Shown here in pieces: positions 17,582 through 26,554 of a stretch of DNA of 64,000 bases. The stretch's first letter is position 1. Each line of letters opens with the position of its first letter. The DNA is from Bacteroides zhangwenhongii (GTDB lineage Bacteria > Bacteroidota > Bacteroidia > Bacteroidales > Bacteroidaceae): positions 1,922,001-1,986,000 of the forward strand of contig NZ_CP059856.1 of the NCBI RefSeq assembly GCF_009193325.2, read 5' to 3'. The position numbers and the translations under genes are program-made. The notes under the pieces are model-generated. The model was given only the letters and a program-made list of their open reading frames with translations. It was not told where the DNA came from and searched no databases.

Positions 17582-17647
17582 CGAACAACGGTTCGAGAGC
17601 GGACGATGGAAGGCGGGACAACCGATACCATCGGAAGTGAAAACGCC
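17582..17647 (+). promoter_or_regulatory. Structured 5' leader of hsp20
   Basis: Immediately downstream of the sigma-54 promoter the sequence becomes GC-richer than its surroundings and folds on paper. CGAAC-AACG-GTTCG is at 17582-17595. GGCG (17612-17615) pairs with CGCC (17644-17647) and encloses CCGAT-ACC-ATCGG (17622-17634). It could be an RNA thermometer or a stabilising leader; the role is inferred. Confidence 0.45.
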
Positions 17648-17701
17648 GAGGTTCAAAATTTATTAATTGAATGTTTAACTTAAAGATAGGAGACTAAAAT
17701 T

Positions 17702-18130
17702 ATGATGCCTGTTAGAAGAACTCAAGGTTGGTTACCAAGTATCTTTAATGATTTCTTTGATAACGATTGGATGGTAAAAGCAAATGCTACTGCACCTGCA
17801 ATTAATGTTTTGGAAACAGAAAAAGAATACAAAGTGGAATTGGCTGCTCCTGGTATGACGAAGGATGATTTCAATGTTCGCATTGATGAAGACAACAACC
17901 TCGTTATCAGCATGGAGAAGAAGGCTGAAAACAAGGAGGAAAAGAAAGACGGTCGCTATCTGCGTCGCGAATTCTCATACTCTAAGTTCCAGCAAACAAT
18001 GATTCTACCGGACAATGTGGACAAAGAAAAAATTGCCGCATCCGTAGAACATGGTGTTTTAAACATCGAACTTCCGAAACTCTCTGAAGAAGAAGTGAAG
18101 AAGCCCAATCGGCAAATTGAAATAAAGTAA
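17702..18130 (+). CDS. Hsp20/alpha-crystallin small heat-shock protein
   Basis: A 142-residue small heat-shock protein, an ATP-independent cytoplasmic holdase that keeps unfolding proteins soluble. The alpha-crystallin domain runs from about residue 33 (APAINVLETEKEYKVELAAPG) to the C-terminal HGVLNIELPKL, with the conserved A-x-x-x-n-GVL motif. An N-terminal arm MPVRRTQGWLPSIFNDFF precedes it. The length is normal. It is the only gene between a sigma-54-like promoter with a structured leader and a strong terminator, so it is monocistronic. Control by sigma 54 rather than a heat-shock repressor is the odd point. Confidence 0.95.
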   Translation: MMPVRRTQGWLPSIFNDFFDNDWMVKANATAPAINVLETEKEYKVELAAPGMTKDDFNVRIDEDNNLVISMEKKAENKEEKKDGRYLRREFSYSKFQQTMILPDNVDKEKIAASVEHGVLNIELPKLSEEEVKKPNRQIEIK

Positions 18131-18165
18131 TCTATATACCACCTAAAATGGTGGTAGAGTAATCT

Positions 18166-18200
18166 AAACAGCTCTTCTCAAAAAATGAGAAGAGCTGTTT
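18166..18200 (+). terminator. Intrinsic terminator after hsp20
   Basis: AAACAGCTCTTCTCA and its perfect complement with a 5-nt A loop, followed by TTTTTG. A smaller hairpin (TACCACC/GGTGGTA, 18137-18156) lies between it and the stop codon. Confidence 0.9.
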
Positions 18201-18288
18201 TTGTATATACTCCCCACACAAGAACAACGTTTATTAATTAATATAAAGAAAAAGAGAAGAATTATCAGGTTTATATTAAAAAATTGAA

Positions 18289-18296
18289 TACATTTG
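18289..18296 (+). promoter_or_regulatory. -7 promoter element of the 18.3-kb barrel gene
   Basis: TACATTTG matches TAnnTTTG, 45 bp before the ATG at 18342. Confidence 0.5.
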
Positions 18297-18341
18297 CAGT
18301 ATTTTTAAGATAATATTAATAAAACTATTAAAACAAAACTT

Positions 18342-19148
18342 ATGAAGAAGTTAGTATTTATTTTATTTGCCACTCTATTAATGGCGGGAAATTTATTTGC
18401 ACAAAACAAACCGACAAAAGGTTCATGGAGCACAGAAGTCCAAATTAACCCCTTTGATCAGGATGGTGAAACTTTTAGTCTAGATGGTCTAAAAGTACGT
18501 TATTTCTTTAGTGATAAAGATGCTGTTCGATTAAAAATCGGAATCAAATCAATAAATTCAAAATATACAAACGATGAGTTCGATGAAGACACTGAAAGTA
18601 GTTATAACGAAGAATACAAATATAAAATGGGAAATTTTAATATCGACTTCGGTTATGAACGCCACTTTGACTTATGGAAAAGATTGGATGCATATGTAGG
18701 AGGTAGTATTGGATTTGGAAAGAATTTTGCATCTACAAAAGTTAAAGACTATTCAAAAACAATATCCAATACATACAATGGAGAAGAAATAATTGAAACG
18801 TCAAAAACAGGAGAACTAAAGAACGGTGCCATCGTCAGTGGAGATAATAGTGGCAATATATTCGAGCAAGCCCAAAGAGCAACATTGAACATCAACGCTG
18901 CTATTTTTGCGGGTGTAGAATTCTATATTTATAAAGGACTTTATATCGGAACAGAATTAGGACTTGGTTGTCAGTCAGCCAAAACATTGAAAATGGAATA
19001 TGACGCAACCTCTATCACTAAAAACACCGTAAATGGTCAAACTACTACTCACGAAGATTCTATAAATGAAGAAACAACCGATAATTACCGGGTAACGAAT
19101 TTTAAAACATACATCGAACCTAGATTACGTATTGGTATTACATTCTAA
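18342..19148 (+). CDS. Outer-membrane beta-barrel protein, function unknown
   Basis: A 268-residue protein with a signal peptide (cleavage after NLFAQ). The mature part is rich in amphipathic strands: WSTEVQINPF, GLKVRYFFSDKDAVRLKIG, NFNIDFGYERHF, LDAYVGGSIGFG, FAGVEFYIYKGLYIGTELGLG, and a terminal PRLRIGITF ending in Phe, as needed for barrel insertion. A hydrophilic, low-complexity insert (NTYNGEEIIETSKTGELKNG and TTTHEDSINEETTDNY) probably forms surface loops. No enzyme or transport motif is visible. It stands alone between terminators and a divergent-strand efflux operon. Confidence 0.8.
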   Translation: MKKLVFILFATLLMAGNLFAQNKPTKGSWSTEVQINPFDQDGETFSLDGLKVRYFFSDKDAVRLKIGIKSINSKYTNDEFDEDTESSYNEEYKYKMGNFNIDFGYERHFDLWKRLDAYVGGSIGFGKNFASTKVKDYSKTISNTYNGEEIIETSKTGELKNGAIVSGDNSGNIFEQAQRATLNINAAIFAGVEFYIYKGLYIGTELGLGCQSAKTLKMEYDATSITKNTVNGQTTTHEDSINEETTDNYRVTNFKTYIEPRLRIGITF

Positions 19149-19160
19149 ATAAGAAGCACT

Positions 19161-19214
19161 AAAAGAACAAAGGCGGGCAAAGAATAAAGTCTTTTGCTCC
19201 GCCTTTGTTCTTTT
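19161..19214. terminator. Bidirectional terminator
   Basis: AAAAGAACAAAGGCGG (19161-19176) pairs with CCGCCTTTGTTCTTTT (19199-19214). It separates the barrel gene from the convergent ABC permease. Confidence 0.85.
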
Positions 19215-19243
19215 AGAGTATTCTCTTTGCAGCATAATACTAA

Positions 19244-20359
19244 TTACTTATTCTTATGATAACTAAGCACCGCCCAAATATTGAAGACAACAACAAACAA
19301 TAATAATATACCCAATTGTGGCAATAGGTCCACAAAACCACTCCCCTTTAAATACACCATTCTCATCACCTCCATAAAATATCTCAAAGGATTGAATATC
19401 GTTATTAGTTGAGCCCATTCAGGCATACTAGTAATCGGTGTAAACAAACCACTCATCAAAATTACAACCAACAAACAAAACCACATAACAAACATAGATT
19501 GTTGCATCGTTGCCGAGTAGTTGGAAATAACAAGTCCGAAACCGGACATTACCAGAACGAAAAGAACTGCGAAAAAGTAAATTAATAGAAAATGACCGAC
19601 TGGCACTATGCCATAAATTAACCAGGCTAATATGAAACATACAGTCAGCACCACAAAACCAATCAACCAGTAAGGCAAGAGCTTTGCCAAAATAAAGATA
19701 AACTTCGGAACCGGCGTCACATTGATTTGCTCAATCGTTCCTACTTCCTTCTCGCTAACTATATTCAATGCAGGCAAGAAACCACAAATCAAAGTTAATA
19801 ACATGACCATCAATGCCGGAATCATATAGAGTTTATAGTTCAGATTCGGATTAAACAACCCCTGTGTATCAATACCTATCGAAGGGAAAGCACCGGAGAC
19901 TGTAGCAGTTGCAGGATATTCCGAACGCAGCTCGGCTGCATAATCATTAATAATAGAAGATAGGTAAGAACTCCCCAGCCCTCCTTTTGTCCCATTCACA
20001 GCATTGGCTGCTATCAGTATGTGAGTATCTTCTCCATTCATCCAATCCCGTTCCAGATGCCGCGGAATTTCCATCACAATATCCGCCGTTCCAATTTCAA
20101 TATTCCGCAAGCCTTCTTCATACGAAGCCGGCACTTCCACCAGACGGAAATAGGTAGAGGCGGCAATCTTATTGACTAAACGTTGTGAAATAGCCGAATG
20201 GTCATTATCCACAATATTCAGCTGTATATTCTTGATTTCCAGATTTACCGCCCAAGGCATCAGCAGCATAATCATGCATGGAAATACAAGAATCAATTTC
20301 GGAAGAAACGAATTGCGAAGCAATTGTTTAAACTCTTTTTCTATCAGGAACTTTATCAT
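19244..20359 (-). CDS. ABC-2 type efflux permease (second of two)
   Basis: About 371 residues from the ATG at 20359; an ATG five codons further out (20374) is possible. The layout is that of the YbhS/YbhR and YhhJ permeases. A membrane anchor (FLPKLILVFPCMIMLLMPWAV) is followed by a periplasmic domain of about 150 residues. Five more helices then include ALMVMLLTLICGFLPALNIVSEKEVGTIEQI, the ABC-2 signature. It works as half of a heterodimeric exporter channel with the adjacent paralogous permease, driven by the double ATPase upstream. The last gene of the efflux operon. Confidence 0.9.
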   Translation of the reverse strand: MIKFLIEKEFKQLLRNSFLPKLILVFPCMIMLLMPWAVNLEIKNIQLNIVDNDHSAISQRLVNKIAASTYFRLVEVPASYEEGLRNIEIGTADIVMEIPRHLERDWMNGEDTHILIAANAVNGTKGGLGSSYLSSIINDYAAELRSEYPATATVSGAFPSIGIDTQGLFNPNLNYKLYMIPALMVMLLTLICGFLPALNIVSEKEVGTIEQINVTPVPKFIFILAKLLPYWLIGFVVLTVCFILAWLIYGIVPVGHFLLIYFFAVLFVLVMSGFGLVISNYSATMQQSMFVMWFCLLVVILMSGLFTPITSMPEWAQLITIFNPLRYFMEVMRMVYLKGSGFVDLLPQLGILLLFVVVFNIWAVLSYHKNK

Positions 20360-20436
20360 AAATAATTCTTCCATTTATCAATCTGCCCATTAGCACACTG
20401 TATAGTATTCATGCAGCCAATTGGCATATCGACCTA

Positions 20437-21540
20437 TTATTCCAATCTATACTTAAATTTCTTGATACTGATCGTAATAAGTACCGTCGCCATCAATAAC
20501 AAGATACCAATCTCTTTATACACCAATGCAACTGGTACTCCTTCAATCATCAGTTTACGCACAGCCTGTATATACCAACGTGCCGGAAGTATATCCGAGA
20601 TCCATTGAAGTATCACCGGCATACTCTCTATAGGGAAAATCATGCCCGATAAAAGCATCGTGGGCATCATCAGCATCAATCCGGAAACCAGCATGGCCGC
20701 AACCTGTGTACGTGTGACTGATGAGATCAATAAGCCCAATGCCAAGGATACGAAAATAAACAGCAAAGATACCGTGATTAACCAGAACAAACTTCCTACC
20801 ACCGGAACATCCAACACAAAGACCGAAAGCAAAAGGATCGTTATCAGATTGACGAACGACAGCACAAAATAAGGTACAGCCTTTGCCAAAATAATAAATA
20901 GCGGCTTCACAGGTGAAACTAATAATACTTCCATCGTGCCTGTTTCTTTCTCACGAACAATGGAAATCGAGGTCATCATGGCGCAAATCAGCATCAGGAT
21001 CAAGCCCATCACTCCCGGAACAAAGTTATAAGCACTCTTCATCTGCGGGTTATAGAGCAATTTGATATCAGGAGTCAGGCGGGCAGCCGACATATTCGGG
21101 GGAATCATCTCCTGGCCTACCATAGAAACGATTCCTGTCGCATAATTAACTTGCGAAGTCGACATATTGGGATCTGTTGCATCTACTATCAGCTGTACAT
21201 GAGCATCACCCGTATAGAGATCATCCGCAAACCGTTCGCTAAAGACAATCGCCATATCAACTTCATTCTTTAGGAAAGCAGCTTCCATTTCCTGGGGCGA
21301 ATGAAAACGTGCAGTAACGGTGAAATACTCACTGGCATCCAAACGATCAATTATTTTTCGCGTTACCACATCATTAGAAGGATCGAGCACCGCCAACCGA
21401 ACATTCTTCACTTCCGTGCTGATAGCAAAACCGAATAGAATAATTTGCACGACAGGCATCCCCAACAAAATCAGCATGGTTCGCCGGTCACGGAAAATAT
21501 GATAAAACTCTTTCTTTATAAAAGCTATAAACTGTTTCAT
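20437..21540 (-). CDS. ABC-2 type efflux permease (first of two)
   Basis: A protein of 367 residues from the ATG at 21540; the frame upstream begins only with a TTG. It starts MKQFIAFIKKEFYHIFRDRR and has the first helix MLILLGMPVVQIILFGFAIS. A periplasmic domain follows, then GLILMLICAMMTSISIVREK with ETGTMEVLLVSPV, the ABC-2 membrane signature, and four more helices. It is paralogous to its downstream neighbour and starts 2 bp after the ATPase stop codon, so translation is probably coupled. Confidence 0.92.
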   Translation of the reverse strand: MKQFIAFIKKEFYHIFRDRRTMLILLGMPVVQIILFGFAISTEVKNVRLAVLDPSNDVVTRKIIDRLDASEYFTVTARFHSPQEMEAAFLKNEVDMAIVFSERFADDLYTGDAHVQLIVDATDPNMSTSQVNYATGIVSMVGQEMIPPNMSAARLTPDIKLLYNPQMKSAYNFVPGVMGLILMLICAMMTSISIVREKETGTMEVLLVSPVKPLFIILAKAVPYFVLSFVNLITILLLSVFVLDVPVVGSLFWLITVSLLFIFVSLALGLLISSVTRTQVAAMLVSGLMLMMPTMLLSGMIFPIESMPVILQWISDILPARWYIQAVRKLMIEGVPVALVYKEIGILLLMATVLITISIKKFKYRLE

Positions 21541-21542
21541 AA

Positions 21543-23012
21543 TCAATCTGCTTTGCGCACCGCACCGCGGGCTAATTTCTGAAAAACGTCATCCATCGTT
21601 TCCGCACCGAATTGTTGTTTCAGACGGGCAGGTGTATCAAGTGCTTTTATCTGACCGTCCACCATGATAGATATCCGGTTGCAATATTCCGCTTCATCCA
21701 TATAATGGGTAGTGACAAACACGGTAATACCCTGATCGGCTGCCCGATAGATCAATTCCCAGAACTGTCTTCTCGTAGCAGGATCTACTCCGCCAGTCGG
21801 CTCATCCAGAAAAACGATTCTCGGTTCATGGAATATGGATACTGAAAAAGCCAATTTCTGTTTCCATCCCACCGGAAGACTCTTCACCAGAGTATCCCGT
21901 TCGGCAGTAAGCTCCAAACGATCCAACAATTCTTCTGTCTTCCGTTCTATCTCTTGTTCCTTCAGACCATAAATTCCGGCAAACAGACGGATATTCTCCC
22001 ACACTTTCAGGTCTTCATATAGCGAAAACTTTTGGCTCATATATCCGATATGTTTCTTAACTTGTTCGGCCTCCCGGTAAATATCATACCCTGCCACCTT
22101 TCCGATGCCTGATGTCGGTTTACTTAATCCGCAAAGCATACGCATAGCTGTCGTCTTTCCTGCTCCATTAGCACCCAGAAAGCCAAATATCTCGCCCCGG
22201 TTCACCTGAAAGGAGATATGATCTACTGCGGTAAAATCTCCAAAACACTTTGTCAACTGTTCCACTTCAATGACCGGAGCTACTTCATGCTTCACTTCCT
22301 CCCGCTCCAAAGAAGGAGGGCAAAGGATAGACGCAAATTGATGAAGAATACGTTCGGGAGTATCAATGCCATGAATCTGTCCATGATTGATGAAAGCAAT
22401 CCGGTCACATTGCCGGGCCTCATCCATGATGGGAGTAGAAACGACAATGGTAATCCCCTGTTCCCGTAAGTTTCGGAGCATTTGCCAGAATTCCTTACGC
22501 GACACGGGATCTACTCCGGTAGTGGGTTCATCCAGAAATAAAATATCCGGTTTATGAATCAAAGCGCAGCTCAATGCCAGTTTCTGCTTCATACCACCTG
22601 ACAAAGCCCCTGCCCTTCTTTTCCTGAACGGTTCTATCTGTTGGTAGATATCTTTAATTAAATCATAATTCTCCTGAACTGTCGTATGGAACACGGTAGC
22701 AAAAAACTCCAGATTCTCTTCTACCGAAAGATCCTGGTAAAGTGAAAAACGACCGGGCATATATCCCACTTTCGTACGAATCTGTTTATAATCCGTTACC
22801 ACATCCAGCCCGGCAACCATGGCCGTTCCTTTATCCGCCAGCAACAAAGTAGTCAGAATACGGAATAAGGAACTCTTACCGGCACCATCAGGCCCTATCA
22901 GACCAAAGATTTCTCCCCGTTCCACAACGAAAGAAACTTCTTTCAGCGCCTCCACTGTTCCATAGTTCTTGCCGACTTCTTTCACAACCACTATGGGTTC
23001 TCCCTTTTCCAT
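21543..23012 (-). CDS. Efflux ABC transporter ATPase with two fused nucleotide-binding domains
   Basis: A 489-residue protein holding two complete ABC cassettes in tandem, as in YbhF. The first has Walker A GPDGAGKSS, signature ALSGGMKQKLALSC and Walker B ILFLDEPTTGVD. The second (from about residue 245) has GANGAGKTT and IVFLDEPTGGVD. Its signature position reads SLPVGWKQKLAFSV, a degenerate LSGGQ. The uneven signature suggests one canonical and one degenerate ATP site, which is common in heterodimeric exporters. It energises the two ABC-2 permeases downstream and is linked to an HlyD adaptor and a TolC channel upstream. Confidence 0.93.
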   Translation of the reverse strand: MEKGEPIVVVKEVGKNYGTVEALKEVSFVVERGEIFGLIGPDGAGKSSLFRILTTLLLADKGTAMVAGLDVVTDYKQIRTKVGYMPGRFSLYQDLSVEENLEFFATVFHTTVQENYDLIKDIYQQIEPFRKRRAGALSGGMKQKLALSCALIHKPDILFLDEPTTGVDPVSRKEFWQMLRNLREQGITIVVSTPIMDEARQCDRIAFINHGQIHGIDTPERILHQFASILCPPSLEREEVKHEVAPVIEVEQLTKCFGDFTAVDHISFQVNRGEIFGFLGANGAGKTTAMRMLCGLSKPTSGIGKVAGYDIYREAEQVKKHIGYMSQKFSLYEDLKVWENIRLFAGIYGLKEQEIERKTEELLDRLELTAERDTLVKSLPVGWKQKLAFSVSIFHEPRIVFLDEPTGGVDPATRRQFWELIYRAADQGITVFVTTHYMDEAEYCNRISIMVDGQIKALDTPARLKQQFGAETMDDVFQKLARGAVRKAD

Positions 23013-23036
23013 CTCCTCTCCTTCAATTTTTAATCA

Positions 23037-23942
23037 TTAATTTTTCAATGCCACTCCTCCGTACATACCAATCTTCAATGCTCCGTCATTCTTCACGGCA
23101 ATTTTCACTGCATATACCAGATTAGCACGTTCGTTTTTCGTCAAAATAGTTTTGGGAGTGAACTCCGAACGGTCGGAAATCCAGGTCACTACCCCCGGAT
23201 AAGCTTTCTGCTCCGAGTTTCCATAATCGGCATACACAGTTACCTCATCTCCCAGTTTCACTTGCGACAACTGTTCGGAGGTAATGTAAGCCCTCAAATA
23301 CATGCGATCCACTTCAGCCACTTTAAACAGCGGTTTACCTATCGCCGCCAATTCACCGGCTTCTGCATATTTTGCCAATACTGTACCTTCGATAGGCGAC
23401 TGGACATGACATTTAGCTAACTGATCCTCCATCTGTGCAACCTGTATGGCAACCGAATTTCCTTGTTCTATCAGGCTATTTGTACTATTCAGCAATGATG
23501 ATTCCTGTGCGACAAGCTGCCTTTCAAGCAATTTGACTTGTGCATCCCAGTCGTCCAACTGTTTCTGATTCGCCGCTCCAGCGGCAAGCAGGTTTTCCAC
23601 GCGTTTCTTTTCACGTTCAGCTGTTACTATTTGCTGTTTGGTAGCAGCTATCTGTTTAGCAAGATCCGGACGTTGGCTTTCCACTGATTTCATACTGGCC
23701 TCCAGTTGTAATTTCTTCAAATACAATTGCACCGTATCCACCAGTCCAATCTCCTCACCTGCTTTCAGTCTTGTCCCCTCTTCTACCTCCAGTCGCAACA
23801 ACTTTCCGGCAGCTTCGGCAGAGACTATCACTTCTGTGGCTTCAAACGTGCCGGTTGCATCATAGCTGGGTATTCCCTTACCACAAGCAGCCAACATTAT
23901 CAATGCCACTCCAACCATTCCTATCTTTGTCATTCGTTCCAT
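23037..23942 (-). CDS. HlyD/YbhG-type membrane fusion lipoprotein
   Basis: About 301 residues from the ATG at 23942; the frame extends to 23966 and overlaps the TolC-gene stop by 8 bp. The start has a lipobox, LIMLAACGKG, so it is a lipid-anchored adaptor. A lipoyl half (SAEAAGKLLRLEVEEGTRL) precedes a long alpha-helical hairpin (residues about 80-170, rich in Q/K/E heptads). The second lipoyl half is HVQSPIEGTVLAKYAEAGEL, and a beta-barrel domain ends the protein. It bridges the ABC-2 permease pair and the outer-membrane TolC protein encoded just upstream. Confidence 0.9.
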   Translation of the reverse strand: MERMTKIGMVGVALIMLAACGKGIPSYDATGTFEATEVIVSAEAAGKLLRLEVEEGTRLKAGEEIGLVDTVQLYLKKLQLEASMKSVESQRPDLAKQIAATKQQIVTAEREKKRVENLLAAGAANQKQLDDWDAQVKLLERQLVAQESSLLNSTNSLIEQGNSVAIQVAQMEDQLAKCHVQSPIEGTVLAKYAEAGELAAIGKPLFKVAEVDRMYLRAYITSEQLSQVKLGDEVTVYADYGNSEQKAYPGVVTWISDRSEFTPKTILTKNERANLVYAVKIAVKNDGALKIGMYGGVALKN

Positions 23943-23958
23943 ATCTAAAGAAGTTATA

Positions 23959-25218
23959 TTAATCATTCGTAGTATATTTCAATTGATAAATTCCCATTAA
24001 CCGTTGAATTTCATGCAACGCTTTCGACTGACGTGCCAAACTCTCATTGGTCAATTCCCGAAGCATCTCGGTCACCGTCAATGTTCCATTCGCCACTTTG
24101 GCTTCTGCCGATTTGCGAATATTGGTACGCAAACGGATAATCTCATCATCATCCTGCATTTGCTTTTCCAATGATTGGATGGCCTGATCCTGTTGCGTCA
24201 TCTCCAATCTTGTATTAAAAAGAAATACATCCCGGTTATTATCCAATTGCCGGCGTTTATTTTCAATTACCTTCCGGTCATTCTTCAAGGTGTACAAACT
24301 ACCGAAATTCCATGAAAGGCGAACACCCGCAATATAGTAAGGAGAAAATTCATTTTTCAGCATATTCAGTCCGGGGTTTCCATAGGCTCCCTGCACAAAC
24401 AATCCGAACTGTGGAAGATGACGCACATTCAAAGCTTTCTCCTGTACTTGTAATCCTACTCCCTGCGCATTAAACAAAGACAATTCCGGACGACGAATCT
24501 CACTGACAGCCGAAATCTCATCTTGAGGAACAGGTTTCTCCAAAACCGTTTCCTGCGACAACTTCTCTCCTACCAGAAGTGAAAGCATCTTCAAATATGC
24601 CATACGCGACGAAACCAGTTCAACTCTTTTCTGCTTTGTGTTCAACTGCTCCACTTTTACAGCATCCAAATCGGCCTGATTGGCAATGCCATTTTCTACG
24701 TAGGCAGTAATCTGGCGATAATTTCTCTCCAGTTCATCTTGCAACAATGCATTCTGTTTCAGCTGCTCGTCCAACAAAAGAATTCCAAAATAAAGGTCAT
24801 TTACACGACTATTCAGCGCATACATATCCACATTCAGCTTTTCTTTCTCTATCTCCGCTTCCGCAGTCGTTTGTTTCTTCTGCATCCGGATTCCTCCGCC
24901 ATCCCAGATTTTCTGTTGTAACTCCAACATCACCTGATATTGATCTTTCGGCAGTCCTTTCAAATCCACTCCGGGAAGCTTCACCGGAATTTCTGTTACA
25001 TCACTCTGATAAGAAGCTTTAGCCGAAAGGGCAAACTGTGGCAAATATCCTTTTGCCGCATTCTCAAGATTATATTCCTTTGTTTTCTCCACCAGACCAT
25101 ACTGATGTACCAACGGATAATTTTCCTGCGTCTTCCGTTGACATTCTTCCAACGTTATCTGCGCATTTATTCCCGATACAAACAATAAAAAGGAGAAACT
25201 GAAAAACATTCTTTTCAT
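23959..25218 (-). CDS. TolC family outer-membrane efflux protein
   Basis: A 419-residue protein with signal peptide (cleavage after GINAQ), starting the mature part with ITLEECQRKTQENYPLVHQY. The duplicated OEP pattern of long helices and paired beta strands is visible, including YLPQFALSAKASYQ and FGLFVQGAYGNPGLNM with LSWNFGSLY. TolC proteins are trimeric channel-tunnels. As first gene of the operon, it supplies the outer-membrane exit for the adaptor, ATPase and two permeases that follow, so the machine is complete in one transcript. Exported substrate is not evident; drugs or bile-related compounds are guesses. Confidence 0.92.
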   Translation of the reverse strand: MKRMFFSFSFLLFVSGINAQITLEECQRKTQENYPLVHQYGLVEKTKEYNLENAAKGYLPQFALSAKASYQSDVTEIPVKLPGVDLKGLPKDQYQVMLELQQKIWDGGGIRMQKKQTTAEAEIEKEKLNVDMYALNSRVNDLYFGILLLDEQLKQNALLQDELERNYRQITAYVENGIANQADLDAVKVEQLNTKQKRVELVSSRMAYLKMLSLLVGEKLSQETVLEKPVPQDEISAVSEIRRPELSLFNAQGVGLQVQEKALNVRHLPQFGLFVQGAYGNPGLNMLKNEFSPYYIAGVRLSWNFGSLYTLKNDRKVIENKRRQLDNNRDVFLFNTRLEMTQQDQAIQSLEKQMQDDDEIIRLRTNIRKSAEAKVANGTLTVTEMLRELTNESLARQSKALHEIQRLMGIYQLKYTTND

Positions 25219-25263
25219 ACTAAACTATTATTTATCAATAATACTAAAGATAAAAATACAAAA

Positions 25264-25305
25264 AAACGGAATAAACCAGGCAATCCTCACCAGTTTATTC
25301 CGTTT
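25264..25305. terminator. Intrinsic terminator downstream of manC-like gene
   Basis: AAACGGAATAAAC (25264-25276) pairs perfectly with GTTTATTCCGTTT (25293-25305); loop 16 nt. On the minus strand it follows the guanylyltransferase gene. Confidence 0.75.
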
Positions 25306-25327
25306 CTCCATAATATATTTCAAGTTA

Positions 25328-26374
25328 TTATTTCGAGAATTCCTTAATTCTTTGCTCTTCTTCCAACTTGCAGATCAATAATGTGTTATCTTTCTCTGCA
25401 ATGATATATCCATCCAAGCCTTGAATAACTACTCGTTTTTCTTCGCTGGCATGCACAATACAATTTTTGCTTTCGTACAAACGGATATCGGTTCCTACGG
25501 TTGCATTTCCAGACTTATCCTGTGGAAGCAAACCGCGAAGTGCTCCCCATGTACCCAGATCTGACCAGCCAAAAGAAGCGGGAAGTACATAAATCTCCTG
25601 CGCTTTCTCCATCACTGCATAGTCGATAGAAATGCTTTCGCAAGTAGGGAATAACTTCTTGATCGTTTCATTTTCTTTCTCTGTATAGAAATCGGGGAAA
25701 ATGCGATCGAAAATTTGTGCGATGCCCGGAGCATATACACGCATCACTGAAGTAATAGTACGCACGTTCCATACAAAGATTCCCGCATTCCAGAAGAAAT
25801 TGCCTTCTGCCAGATACTTTTCGGCAGTCTCTTTATCCGGTTTTTCCTTAAATGCATCTACAGTGTAAATTTCTTTATCTGTCTGGAGCTGATCGGCAGC
25901 AGCAATATATCCGTATCCGGTTTCCGGACGAGTTGGCCGGATACCTATCGTTACAATGGCACTGCCATCATCTGTGAAACGAAGGGCTTTCTCCATCACT
26001 CTACGGAATTCTCCCGTATCAATGACTAATGCATCCGAAGGAGTTACTACAATGTTAGCATTCGGATGTTTTTTCTTGATCTTCCAGCAAGCAAAAGCAA
26101 TGCAGGGTGCAGTATTGCGCGCACAAGGCTCCGCCAAAATATTACCTTCCGGAATTTCCGGCAACTGCTCCCGAACAATATCAATGTATTTTTCAGATGT
26201 TACGACCCACATATTTTCCCTAGGGCAAACACCGTCGAAACGATCTGCCGTCAACTGAATCAGCGACCGGCCACATCCCATTACATCAATAAATTGTTTA
26301 GGACATTCCGGAGTGCTCATCGGCCAAAAGCGACTCCCTATGCCACCAGCCATTATTACAACATGATTATCCAT
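25328..26374 (-). CDS. manC: Mannose-1-phosphate guanylyltransferase
   Basis: A 348-residue nucleotidyltransferase making GDP-mannose from mannose-1-phosphate and GTP, the precursor of GDP-fucose and capsular sugars. The nucleotide-binding signature is HVVIMAGGIGSRFWPMS with the following CPKQFIDV. VTPSDALVID carries the metal-binding Asp and FKEKPDKETAEKYL is the sugar-phosphate region. FFWNAGIFVWNV and GWSDLGTWGAL are further family motifs. The length fits single-domain ManC without the isomerase domain. It is not in a capsule locus here and appears to be a free-standing housekeeping gene. Confidence 0.93.
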   Translation of the reverse strand: MDNHVVIMAGGIGSRFWPMSTPECPKQFIDVMGCGRSLIQLTADRFDGVCPRENMWVVTSEKYIDIVREQLPEIPEGNILAEPCARNTAPCIAFACWKIKKKHPNANIVVTPSDALVIDTGEFRRVMEKALRFTDDGSAIVTIGIRPTRPETGYGYIAAADQLQTDKEIYTVDAFKEKPDKETAEKYLAEGNFFWNAGIFVWNVRTITSVMRVYAPGIAQIFDRIFPDFYTEKENETIKKLFPTCESISIDYAVMEKAQEIYVLPASFGWSDLGTWGALRGLLPQDKSGNATVGTDIRLYESKNCIVHASEEKRVVIQGLDGYIIAEKDNTLLICKLEEEQRIKEFSK

Positions 26375-26488
26375 ACCAGTTATTCTCCTGTTTTTTTAAA
26401 TAATTGCGCAATTTACTCCAAAATGTCTAATTCTACAAGGAAAATGAGAGAAAGTAGTCAAATTCTATTTACGTTTAAATGATACAAC

Positions 26489-26523
26489 TAAAAAAGCCGC
26501 CTCCTAAAAATATGGAAACGGCT
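26489..26523 (-). terminator. Intrinsic terminator after carB
   Basis: On the minus strand AGCCG..TCC pairs with GGA..CGGCT around a short loop, followed by six T. It closes the glmS-purF-carA-carB operon. Confidence 0.65.
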
Positions 26524-26554
26524 CCTTCCAGTTATTACATAACAACTGATTCCC

